9,495 nucleotides of DNA from JBBQQK01 sp038216025 (GCA_038216025.1 JBBQQK010000039.1:1-9495); one strand, 5' to 3'; positions 1 through 6,062 are shown, counted from the first letter of the stretch. Made by a program: numbers and translations. Notes: generated by a model not told the origin, from the letters alone.

Positions 1-228
1 TGTAAAATTATTCATGTTTTTCCCTGAAGCGATACTCATTTCTACCGCCCGTTTCAATGTGTACATGTCATCATCAATTTTTGCGTTTTGAGCTCGAACT
101 CTAGCCTTAGATACATTCATTATAACCACTGTCGCCAAGATGCCGATGATGGCGATCACTACCAACAACTCTATAAGAGTAAAACCTTTTTTATTTCTCG
201 ATGAGCTCGAACGAAATCTACTTTTCAT
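1..228 (-). CDS. Type IV pseudopilin, N-terminal part (cut by window edge)
   Basis: This is the first 76 residues of a type IV pilin-like protein; the rest lies beyond base 1. The leader is 14 residues and basic (MKSRFRSSSRNKKG). It is followed by the prepilin peptidase site G/F and the hydrophobic N-helix FTLIELLVVIAIIGILATVV, with the conserved Glu at mature position 5. The mature protein would be cleaved and N-methylated by a PilD-type peptidase and inserted in the membrane before pilus assembly. The ATG at 228 is chosen because AGGAGGGG lies directly upstream and a promoter sits at 264-292. The sequence after the helix (VSKARVRAQNAK, then RAVEMS) closely matches the pseudopilin at 5508-6029, so the two are paralogues. 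Its role in the fibre, major or minor, cannot be told from the N-terminus. Confidence 0.9.
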   Translation of the reverse strand, partial: MKSRFRSSSSRNKKGFTLIELLVVIAIIGILATVVIMNVSKARVRAQNAKIDDDMYTLKRAVEMSIASGKNMNNFT

Positions 229-230
229 AC

Positions 231-237
231 CCCTCCT
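231..237 (-). promoter_or_regulatory. Strong ribosome binding site of the partial pseudopilin
   Basis: On the minus strand AGGAGGG lies just before the ATG at 228. It is the strongest Shine-Dalgarno sequence in the window, although its spacing to the ATG is short. Confidence 0.7.
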
Positions 238-263
238 AAGAGATGAAATAATTATACAAACAT

Positions 264-292
264 ATTATCGCATTAAATATATTTACTTACAA
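264..292 (-). promoter_or_regulatory. Candidate sigma-70-type promoter for the pseudopilin at 228
   Basis: The minus strand reads TTGTAA (292-287), a 17-nt spacer, then GATAAT (269-264). A TG lies one base upstream of the -10 (TGCGATAAT), which makes an extended -10. The start site would fall near 257, giving a short leader that contains the AGGAGG. This suggests the pseudopilin has its own transcript, separate from rodA. The call rests on the motif match and position only. Confidence 0.5.
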
Positions 293-310
293 TTTTTTAC
301 TCTTTTTACC

Positions 311-479
311 CCAGCCTAAAGGCTGGTCTACACTCCCTTTGGAGGACACGCTTTAGCGTGGATACAATATTTCCAGCCTAAAGCCTGTTCTACAATACGT
401 TCCGGAGTACACGCTTTAGCGTGGTTCAATCTAGCCTGAAGCCTGATCTACCTATAATGTAGGACACGCTTTAGCGTGG
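311..479. repeat. Array of three paired REP elements (BIME-like)
   Basis: Three units lie at 311-361, 373-424 and 432-479. Each unit has two different short hairpins facing each other. The right hairpin, on the plus strand, is CACGCTTTAGCGTG, identical in all three units at 347-360, 410-423 and 465-478. The left hairpin, read on the minus strand, is CCAGCCTTTAGGCTGG in unit 1 and slightly diverged in units 2 and 3. Each hairpin is preceded at its foot by a REP-type tetranucleotide. On the minus strand GTAG occurs at 331-328, 393-390 and 451-448. On the plus strand GGAG occurs at 341-344 and 404-407, and GTAG at 459-462. This is the layout of REP elements and their inverted pairs (BIMEs), which are associated with Y1 REP-associated transposases. 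No such transposase is encoded here. The array sits between rodA and the next pseudopilin. Confidence 0.85.
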
Positions 480-492
480 TGCAGCCATCACA

Positions 493-518
493 GGTGTTAA
501 AATGACACCACTTTTTTG
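493..518 (+). terminator. Possible plus-strand terminator
   Basis: The plus strand shows GGTGT (493-497), a 7-nt loop, ACACC (505-509), then AC and a run of six T, with another T run after 520. The shape is that of an intrinsic terminator, but there is no plus-strand gene upstream. If real, it would stop antisense transcription towards the 3' end of rodA. The minus-strand copy of the hairpin has no following T run. Confidence 0.25.
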
Positions 519-533
519 CTTTTTAGCTGACAA

Positions 534-557
534 ACTTACTGGCTTACTCACTTACTC
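534..557. repeat. Three tandem 8-nt repeats after rodA
   Basis: Read on the minus strand, the units are GAGTAAGT, GAGTAAGC and CAGTAAGT, starting nine bases downstream of the rodA stop. The copy number is low and no function can be assigned. Together with the REP array, the terminator candidate and the promoter, it accounts for most of the gene-free stretch 229-565. Confidence 0.5.
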
Positions 558-565
558 GCTGAATA

Positions 566-1684
566 CTATTCAAAACTGATCTTTTTATGCCTTATAAAGA
601 CACTTTGCACGATTCCCAGAAGAAACAGGTACATGATGAGCGCAGAACCGCCATAGCTGGCAAAGGGCAAAGGTATACCGGTTACCGGGGCCAAGCCTAT
701 ATTCATCCCTACATTCACAAACAATTGAAACAACAACATGACCGCTGCACCTATACATATGAGCATGCCAAACTCATCTCTAGCGGCCGAAGCAATGCTG
801 ATAATCTTTGAAATTAAAAACCACATTAGAACTAAAAATGTAACACCTCCGACGAAACCGAATGACTCTGCAATCCCCGAAAAAATAAAATCTGTTTGGG
901 CCTTAGGCAAAAACTGCAATTGGCTTTGAGAACCTTTTCCTAAGCCACGTCCAAAAACTCCTCCTGAACCAACAGTTATCTGCGCCTGTTTCACATTGTA
1001 ACCTTTTCCATATGGATCAAGACTTGGATCAACGAAAGTGAGAATTCTATTTCTCTGATAGTCATGCATCAGTCCCCTAAAAGGAGGTATATTAAACGCC
1101 GCCAAGACTCCGGCTGTCAAGACACAAATAATTGAAGCAGATATCACAAACGTTTGAAGCTTAGTTGGCTTCGATGCATAGAGTAAAACAATATATATAA
1201 AGAATACTACTAATCCGGTCCCCAGATCCGGCTCTTTTAAAATAAGCGCCAATGGCACTATCAAAATCAATGCCGATTTAAAAATATCGATCCAAGAGAG
1301 CTTCTCTCTCCTAGCACCAAAATAAGCGGAAAGAGCGATGATAACTGCAATCTTTGCTATTTCAGACGGTTGAACTTGAAAAAATCCAAGATTGATCCAC
1401 CTCATCGCTCCACCGGCCGCCATGCCAAAGAAGTCAACATACAATAGAAGTAAAATTGTAATTAAATAAATCAACCAACTCACACCACGAAAGAAACGGT
1501 AGTCAACAAATGAAGCAATACCAAACAGGACAAGGCCTATTGCCGCAGAGAGTGCTTGCTTATAAACCAATTGAAATTCATTAGTTCCATAGACCAAACT
1601 GTAAATCACAGCGATACTGGCCATCAGAAGCAAAACAGGTATTAGAAGAATTGTGACTTCAAATGTTTTTATTTTAAGTGCCAT
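566..1684 (-). CDS. rodA: RodA, SEDS-family peptidoglycan glycosyltransferase
   Basis: This is a polytopic membrane protein of 372 residues, the usual RodA length. RodA polymerises lipid II into glycan strands at the lateral wall, normally together with a class B PBP. Family signatures are clear: RWINLG with following QPSE (residues 95-107), EPDLGT (151-156), and DPSLDPYGKGYN (219-230). Next come the run GSQSQLQFLP and TDFIF, with D265 at the position of the catalytic Asp of SEDS proteins, and GIPLPFASYGG (336-346). The QSQLQFLP motif favours RodA over FtsW. The usual His before TDFIF is Gln (Q263). The ATG at 1684 has no close Shine-Dalgarno. A GGAG at 1716-1713 is separated from it by an AT-rich inverted repeat (1695-1713). 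A weak promoter (TTGTTT at 1734-1729, 18 nt, TATTAT at 1710-1705) may drive it. No penicillin-binding protein partner gene is in the window. Confidence 0.95.
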   Translation of the reverse strand: MALKIKTFEVTILLIPVLLLMASIAVIYSLVYGTNEFQLVYKQALSAAIGLVLFGIASFVDYRFFRGVSWLIYLITILLLLYVDFFGMAAGGAMRWINLGFFQVQPSEIAKIAVIIALSAYFGARREKLSWIDIFKSALILIVPLALILKEPDLGTGLVVFFIYIVLLYASKPTKLQTFVISASIICVLTAGVLAAFNIPPFRGLMHDYQRNRILTFVDPSLDPYGKGYNVKQAQITVGSGGVFGRGLGKGSQSQLQFLPKAQTDFIFSGIAESFGFVGGVTFLVLMWFLISKIISIASAARDEFGMLICIGAAVMLLFQLFVNVGMNIGLAPVTGIPLPFASYGGSALIMYLFLLGIVQSVFIRHKKISFE

Positions 1685-1694
1685 TGTATAGTTT

Positions 1695-1713
1695 GTTTAT
1701 TAAAATAATAAAC
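1695..1713 (-). promoter_or_regulatory. Inverted repeat upstream of rodA, overlapping a weak promoter
   Basis: The minus strand reads GTTTATTA, TTT, TAATAAAC, a perfect 8-bp inverted repeat between a GGAG (1716-1713) and the rodA ATG. It also overlaps the candidate -10 TATTAT (1710-1705), so it may be an operator-like site, an RNA hairpin or chance in AT-rich DNA. These cannot be separated from the sequence alone. Confidence 0.3.
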
Positions 1714-1742
1714 TCCATTGAATGCTCTAAACAAGCAATAAA

Positions 1743-1858
1743 GGTAGCCGGTCACTGTCATTGCGAGCCATCCCGTTAGGACAGGAGGCGCGGCAATCCA
1801 TCATTATGATAGTTTGCTTCGTGGCACACTCGCAATGACGACACAGTGAGTGGTTACC
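1743..1858. repeat. 116-bp palindromic element (GTCATTGCGAG family) between ileS and rodA
   Basis: The left end from 1743 and the inverted right end to 1858 share GGTA-CC, TCACTGT and CATTGCGAG. The right arm has three extra bases and a few mismatches. The inner part contains the palindrome ATCATTATGAT (1802-1812). The layout, GTCATTGCGAG ... GCGGCAATCC ... CTCGCAATGAC, is a widespread bacterial palindromic repeat type with no coding capacity, probably moved by a trans-acting enzyme. The transcript would fold into one long imperfect hairpin and could act as a processing or attenuation point between ileS and rodA. The 18 bases at 1757-1774 are repeated exactly inside ileS at 4210-4227. Confidence 0.8.
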
Positions 1859-1881
1859 AATAAAGTAGTGCAAAAAATAAA

Positions 1882-4800
1882 TTATTTTCTATTTAGCCCA
1901 ATCCAAATTTTCTCGCCATCAAGTGAGAAATCTTCACTACCTTCGGCGTCATCCTTCGATACTTCTTCGATCTTATCAGCTAAAACCTCTTTCGCTATCA
2001 TATCACCGAATGAAGCCATTGTTGATCGCAAGAGGCCTGAATCTGTCGAATAAGAAAGCTTAATTCTATTTTCTACATCGAATCCAGATTTTTTTCGAAG
2101 GGCTTGGATATTGCGGATCAAATCCCTGGCCAATCCTTCAGACTTTAGCTCTTCGGATATATTTAGATCAAGCTCCGCTTTCTTGTCTGATTTTTCGGTT
2201 GAATGCTTTATCTCTTTGACATTGATTTCTTCAGCAATAATATTTTCTAGTTGATCGTCAAGTTTCAACCCATAATAAGTTACAGACGAAAGAGGTTGCC
2301 GTATCTTAATGCCCGCAGTAGCTCTGGCGGATAAACCGGCCTCGACAACTTTCTTAGCATTTTCCATATCTATTACGATTTGACTGTCAAAATTATTGAC
2401 AGTAGGAAAAGTTGTTAAATGTACCGATTCCTCATCATTAGCTAATTTCAGGTTAGAAAATAAAGTTTCGGCGAACATCGGGGTCATTGGAGCGAGCAAT
2501 TTGCTTAGGCCAACCAATACTGAATACAAGGTTTCATAGGCGGCTAGCTTATCTGTATCATTTTCGCTCTTCCAAAATCTTCTTCTTGAGCGCCTTACAT
2601 ACCAAGTGGATAGCTCTCCTACAAAATCGATTATTGAATTGCTGGCCTTGTATGGATCATAACCATCAAGTGCTTTTGTGACGGTATTTACCAATTGTTG
2701 ATATTTAGAAAGGATCCATTTATCCAATACATTTTCAGAAGTGAGATTGCCTTGTGGAATGAAATTGTCTATTGAAGCATAAGTATTGAAAAAGCCGACC
2801 ACATTCCATAGAGTTAAGAACAGATTTCTTGAGATAGAAATCACCTCTTTATCCGCGAATAATTTTGGCTCCCCTGGCTGGTTAACCGAATAAAAGTAAA
2901 ATCTCACGGCATCAGCACCATATTTTTGAAATGCATCATTTGGCTGGACAATATTGCCGAGCGATTTGCTCATTTTCTTGCCTTTTTCATCCAAAACATG
3001 TCCGACTGAAATCACATTCTTATATGGCGTCTGATCTTTGATAATAGTTGAAATAGCTAACAGTGTATAGAACCATCCTCTGGTTTGGTCAACGGCTTCA
3101 CAGATGAATTCGGCAGGGTATTGCGCACCGTCATCAATCAACTCCTTGTTTTCGAAAGGATAATGATACTGAGAAAACGGCATTGTGCCTGAGTCCAGCC
3201 AAACATCCATCACTTCAGAGGCCCGTTTCATCTTTCCACCACATTCACAATCAAATTCTATTTCATCAATGAATGGCTTGTGTGGCTCCACGCCTCCCAC
3301 TTCCGAAAGCGAAGAAATTACTTTGTATTTCTTGCAATTTTCGCATTCCCAGACAGGAAGAGGTGTTCCCCAGTAACGATCCCTAGAGATCGCCCAATCA
3401 TTGACATTTTCAAGCCAATTTCCAAAACGTCCATGTTTCAGATATCCAGGGTTCCAATTTATTTGTTCATTATTTCTCAATAACTGCTGTCGTAGTTTAC
3501 TCATAGCGATATACCAAGAATCTCTCGCCATATATAAAAGGGGTGTGTCGCAGCGCCAGCAAAAGGGATAATCGTGCTCGATCATTTCTTTTTTGAATAG
3601 CAATCCCCTGTTTTCCAGATCTTCTTTGATATAACTGTCAGCTTTTTTGACGAATTTTCCATCTCCTGCTCCGGCTAATTCAATTCCTTTTTCATCGACA
3701 GTTTTTAAAACTTTAATGCCATTTTGTTGAAAACCGCAGACATAATCATCTTCACCGAACGCCGGAGCAATATGTACGATACCCGTTCCGTCAGCATCAG
3801 ATACATAATCGGCGAGTATTAGCTTATAAGCTTTATCTCCAGCCTCTGAAAACTGCTCTCCATCGGGATAGATCGGTTCATAATCCTGGCCGTCGATTGA
3901 ATACTTATCTAATATTTCTTGTCCCGTAAGCTCCTCAACAATTTCATAGTCTTGGCCTTGTAAGACAAACTCAACCCTGTTTTTTGCGAGGATATAAAAG
4001 TTATCATTCTGAACTTCTATTTTGTCATCCTGAACTTGTTTCAGGATCTCCTCGCCAGCGATGTCATGCTGAAATGAATTCAGCATGACAGGATTGTTCA
4101 ATTGAACTTTGCAGTAAATAATATTTGAATTGAAAGCAAGAGCAGCGTTTCCCGCCAATGTCCACGGAGTAGTTGTCCAAGCAAGAAAATAAGTTGGCAT
4201 ATCCCCACCGTCATTGCGAGCCATCCCACTGTCATCCTGAGCCACCACATTGTCATCCTGAACCGTAGGCGAAGGATCTAGGCCGAAGGCCGCACGCTCG
4301 CTTTTCTCGCTAGATTCTTCAGTCCGATCAGAATGACTAGCCGTAGCTTTCAACTTTATATAAACCGATTCTTCTTTTATCTTCTTGTATCCCTGAGCCA
4401 CTTCATGTGACGAAAGTGTAGTTCCGCATCTAGGACAATAAGGCACTACTTTATGTCCCTTATACAAAAGTCCCTTGTTGTTAATTTCAGCAATAATATT
4501 CCAAACACTTTCTATATATTTTGGGTCATAAGTAACGTAAGGGTCTTCCATGTCAACCCAATACGCCATTCTCTCTGTTAGCTTTTCCCATTCCTCTTTA
4601 TATCTCCAAACAGATTGCTTACAAAGCTCATTGAACTTTTCTATAGAAGCTCTTTTATCGCCTTCTACTATGTTTTCGATCTGTGGCTTGCCTGATATTC
4701 CCAGCTGTTTTTCAACTTGCAATTCTACTGGCAGTCCGTGAGTATCCCAACCTGCCTTTCTCTCTACATGATACCCTTGCATAGTTTTGTATCTACAAAA

Positions 4801-5004
4801 TAGATCTTTAAAAGATCGTGCCTCAACATGATGAATGCCGGGTTGGCCGTTCGCAGTTGGAGGGCCTTCAAAAAAGACAAAATTACCTTTGGGACTTTCT
4901 TTTTCCAAAGACTTATTGAAAGTATTGTTTACTTTCCAGCTTTCTAAAACCTTTTCTTCCTCAAGCGGTAGATTAAGTTTTGAATCAATTTTTTTAAATG
5001 ACAT
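1882..5004 (-). CDS. ileS: Isoleucyl-tRNA synthetase, type 2, with repeat-derived insertions
   Basis: This 1040-residue cytosolic class I synthetase charges tRNA-Ile. The HIGH region is GPPTANGQPGIHH (residues 47-59) and KMSKS is at 677-681. The run ERKAGWDTHGLPVE (81-94) is typical of the eukaryotic-like type 2 IleRS. The CP1 editing domain has TTTPWT (277-282) and GTGIVHIAPAFGEDDY (406-421), where D420 matches the editing Asp. Cys pairs C190/C193, C482/C485 and C554/C557 with C586/C588 look like zinc sites. The start at 5004 is preferred to the in-frame ATG at 5070. The extra 22 residues are read from a palindromic repeat, and MSFKKIDSKL is where family similarity should begin. Residues about 220-269 and 303-334 are insertions of repeat sequence. 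Without them the protein would be about 960 residues. The ribosome binding site is weak (AGAAAG). Confidence 0.95.
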   Translation of the reverse strand: MSFKKIDSKLNLPLEEEKVLESWKVNNTFNKSLEKESPKGNFVFFEGPPTANGQPGIHHVEARSFKDLFCRYKTMQGYHVERKAGWDTHGLPVELQVEKQLGISGKPQIENIVEGDKRASIEKFNELCKQSVWRYKEEWEKLTERMAYWVDMEDPYVTYDPKYIESVWNIIAEINNKGLLYKGHKVVPYCPRCGTTLSSHEVAQGYKKIKEESVYIKLKATASHSDRTEESSEKSERAAFGLDPSPTVQDDNVVAQDDSGMARNDGGDMPTYFLAWTTTPWTLAGNAALAFNSNIIYCKVQLNNPVMLNSFQHDIAGEEILKQVQDDKIEVQNDNFYILAKNRVEFVLQGQDYEIVEELTGQEILDKYSIDGQDYEPIYPDGEQFSEAGDKAYKLILADYVSDADGTGIVHIAPAFGEDDYVCGFQQNGIKVLKTVDEKGIELAGAGDGKFVKKADSYIKEDLENRGLLFKKEMIEHDYPFCWRCDTPLLYMARDSWYIAMSKLRQQLLRNNEQINWNPGYLKHGRFGNWLENVNDWAISRDRYWGTPLPVWECENCKKYKVISSLSEVGGVEPHKPFIDEIEFDCECGGKMKRASEVMDVWLDSGTMPFSQYHYPFENKELIDDGAQYPAEFICEAVDQTRGWFYTLLAISTIIKDQTPYKNVISVGHVLDEKGKKMSKSLGNIVQPNDAFQKYGADAVRFYFYSVNQPGEPKLFADKEVISISRNLFLTLWNVVGFFNTYASIDNFIPQGNLTSENVLDKWILSKYQQLVNTVTKALDGYDPYKASNSIIDFVGELSTWYVRRSRRRFWKSENDTDKLAAYETLYSVLVGLSKLLAPMTPMFAETLFSNLKLANDEESVHLTTFPTVNNFDSQIVIDMENAKKVVEAGLSARATAGIKIRQPLSSVTYYGLKLDDQLENIIAEEINVKEIKHSTEKSDKKAELDLNISEELKSEGLARDLIRNIQALRKKSGFDVENRIKLSYSTDSGLLRSTMASFGDMIAKEVLADKIEEVSKDDAEGSEDFSLDGEKIWIGLNRK
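4003..4089. repeat. Palindromic repeat insertion B inside ileS
   Basis: This segment encodes IleRS residues about 306-334. It contains a perfect 11-bp inverted repeat, GTCATGCTGAA with a 5-nt loop (4063-4089). A second inverted repeat, ATCCTGAA with a 5-nt loop, lies at 4027-4047. The ends GTCATCCTGAACTT (4024) and ATCATTCTGAACTT (4003) are diverged copies exactly 21 nt apart. On the protein level this gives VQDDKIE and then VQNDNFY. The segment falls between the strand ending IIYCKVQ and the strand NFYILAK of the editing domain, so it probably forms a surface loop. The reading frame is kept. Confidence 0.85.
4210..4337. repeat. Palindromic repeat insertion A inside ileS (tandem, 21-nt stepped ends)
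   Basis: Three element ends lie exactly 21 nt apart: GTCATTGCGAGCC at 4210, GTCATCCTGAGCC at 4231 and GTCATCCTGAACC at 4252. The last begins an 86-bp element that ends in TCAGAATGAC at 4337, with an inner inverted pair ATCTAG/CTAGAT and a GGCC-gaa-GGCC hairpin. On the minus strand the stepped part reads as three related heptapeptides, QDDNVVA, QDDSGMA and RNDGGDM (residues 249-269). The whole segment is open in the ileS frame and sits directly before TYFLAWTTTPWT of the editing domain. Confidence 0.85.
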
Positions 5005-5028
5005 ATTATTCTTTCTGAAGTCTCGTTT

Positions 5029-5090
5029 GTCATCCCGAGTGAAAATGGAGACTTCCGTAGGTGACCCCATAGGCGGAAACCGAGGGACCT
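5029..5090. repeat. Palindromic repeat in the ileS leader (GTCATCCCGAG family)
   Basis: The plus strand begins GTCATCCCGAGT (5029) and ends CCGAGGGACCT (5080-5090), an imperfect terminal inverted repeat around a non-coding centre. It lies between the candidate promoter at 5144-5152 and the ileS start, so it would be transcribed as part of the ileS leader. By chance it carries an ATG in frame with ileS (5070), which gives a spurious N-terminal extension. Confidence 0.7.
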
Positions 5091-5143
5091 TTAATTAGTT
5101 AATTCTTGTCGAATATTTATTCATCAACAGATTTTACCTCTTT

Positions 5144-5152
5144 ATTATAACA
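5144..5152 (-). promoter_or_regulatory. ileS: Extended -10 promoter candidate for ileS
   Basis: The minus strand reads TGTTATAAT (5152-5144), a full TG-n-TATAAT extended -10. No good -35 is seen at 16 to 18 nt upstream, which extended -10 promoters can lack. Transcription would start near 5137 and give a leader of about 130 nt containing the palindromic repeat at 5029-5090. Confidence 0.45.
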
Positions 5153-5177
5153 AAAAAGCACCTTTTCGAGGCCACTT
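5152..5177 (-). terminator. Weak intrinsic terminator candidate ahead of the ileS promoter
   Basis: On the minus strand AAGTG(G)CCT and AGGTGCTT can pair with two G-U pairs and one bulge, followed by six T. It could end the pilus operon transcript just before the ileS promoter, with which its T run overlaps. The stem is weak, so this is tentative. Confidence 0.3.
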
Positions 5178-5507
5178 CATCAGCGTCAAATCACAACTTT
5201 GCAACTTTAAACTTAAAGTGAGGTACCAGCCCAAAGGGTACTTAATTTTTTGGTGATTACAGTCACCTTCCGGAGAGGTCTATTTATCATCTCCCCTCCG
5301 CTTACGCTTAGAGGAGGGGCAAGGGGTGGTGAAGCCCAAATAACTTTCTTCTCTCAGCGCAATACATGTCCTCCTGAAGTTGCTTTAAATTATTAATTAT
5401 AGTAATTCATTCAGGATCCCAAAGTAATCTTCGCCGCTGATCACGGCTCAAACGCATTCATATAATACTTTATTTTATTAGAATATTCAATGTTATTAGA
5501 GTGATTT
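5178..5507. other. Gene-free stretch with several inverted repeats
   Basis: No coding region is supported here. Visible elements on the plus strand are GTACC/GGTAC around 5223-5241, GGTGA-ttacag-TCACC at 5252-5267, and a GC-rich hairpin CCCCTCC/GGAGGGG at 5293-5319. A TGATCA-centred pair (CCGC/GCGG-like) lies near 5430-5445. The GC-rich block with its following GGGGTGGTG stands out from the AT-rich surroundings and resembles dispersed repeat sequence. A 19-codon minus-strand ORF with AGGAGG upstream runs into the GC-rich hairpin and is not called as a gene. Confidence 0.5.
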
Positions 5508-6029
5508 CTATTCGCAAACATTTGTCATTGGATTCGTTGAGTATTTGCACACATAAGTTTCATAATGATCGACCACCGGCACTAACGGACTTTTAAAGGC
5601 AATGCTGTTTTCCGAATTGGGTAAATTTACAAATTCAAATTGGTAATAACAGGTATCCCCAGCTATATAGCTATACGATTCAGGAATATCGCAATTCTTG
5701 TTTAGAGGGTGTACTGGTGCTTTGGAAATAAATGACTTCCCGGAACTATCCTTGAACTGAGCTGCGTCCCCATCAACTAAATTCTCACTACAATGCTCTG
5801 TGTCAGGACCATTAAATGAGCTACCAAAACAGTAGGCCGCTTTGATCGAAAAGCCTTCGGCTACTGACATGTTTACAGCCCTAAGCAATCCAGATAAATC
5901 GTTTTTCACCTTAGCGTTCTGGGAATTCACCCTCGCTTTTGACACCGATAAAATAACCACAGTTGCCAAAATGGCGATGATGGCGATCACGACCAAGAGT
6001 TCTATTAAAGTAAATGCTCGTTTTTTCAT
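5508..6029 (-). CDS. Type IV pseudopilin, cysteine-rich
   Basis: This is a 173-residue pilin-like protein. The leader is only five residues (MKKRA), followed by FTLIELLVVIAIIAILATVV with Glu at mature position 5. The residue before the cleavage point is Ala rather than the usual Gly. The exported domain has six Cys (in YCFGS, EHCSEN, NKNCD, DTCYY, YVCKY and the C-terminal NVCE), so up to three disulfides are possible. The N-terminal 60 residues resemble the partial pseudopilin at 1-228. The ATG at 6029 is chosen because the leader then has normal pilin form; an upstream TTG in the same frame (6092) would place 21 unrelated residues before it. A GGAGGG lies 27 nt upstream, with a hairpin between it and the ATG. 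The gene closes the pilus cluster, 63 nt after DUF167. Confidence 0.92.
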   Translation of the reverse strand: MKKRAFTLIELLVVIAIIAILATVVILSVSKARVNSQNAKVKNDLSGLLRAVNMSVAEGFSIKAAYCFGSSFNGPDTEHCSENLVDGDAAQFKDSSGKSFISKAPVHPLNKNCDIPESYSYIAGDTCYYQFEFVNLPNSENSIAFKSPLVPVVDHYETYVCKYSTNPMTNVCE

Positions 6030-6035
6030 ACTTTT

Positions 6036-6062
6036 CCGCGTATTTATAGTACGCGGCCCTCC
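6036..6062 (-). promoter_or_regulatory. Shine-Dalgarno followed by a hairpin before the pseudopilin start
   Basis: On the minus strand GGAGGG (6062-6057) is followed at once by a perfect 7-bp inverted repeat, CCGCGTA and TACGCGG, with a 7-nt loop (6056-6036). Six bases then separate it from the ATG at 6029. In the linear RNA the Shine-Dalgarno is too far from the start. If the hairpin folds, the spacing becomes about six bases, close to ideal. This is inference from the layout. Confidence 0.45.

Noticed and set aside
311..479. CRISPR array
   Set aside because: The units contain two hairpins each, are imperfect, have gaps of only 7-11 nt between them and lack spacers of constant length. REP pairs with GTAG/GGAG feet explain them.
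587..929. Plus-strand reading frames opposite rodA, and similar frames opposite ileS and the pilins
   Set aside because: They are antisense shadows of clear genes, with no family features and no ribosome binding sites.
5005..5070. ileS start at the ATG at 5070
   Set aside because: The added residues are translated from a palindromic repeat and precede the normal IleRS N-terminus.
5005..5250. T-box leader for ileS (TGGTACC and the GGTCCC...GGGA pairing on the minus strand)
   Set aside because: The T-box core AGGGTGGNACCGCG is not present, the TGGTACC lies upstream of the likely promoter, and the sequence nearest to ileS is better explained as a palindromic repeat.
5308..5367. 19-codon minus-strand ORF with AGGAGG upstream
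   Set aside because: The spacing to the ATG is only two bases, the ORF ends inside a GC-rich hairpin, and the product resembles nothing recognisable.
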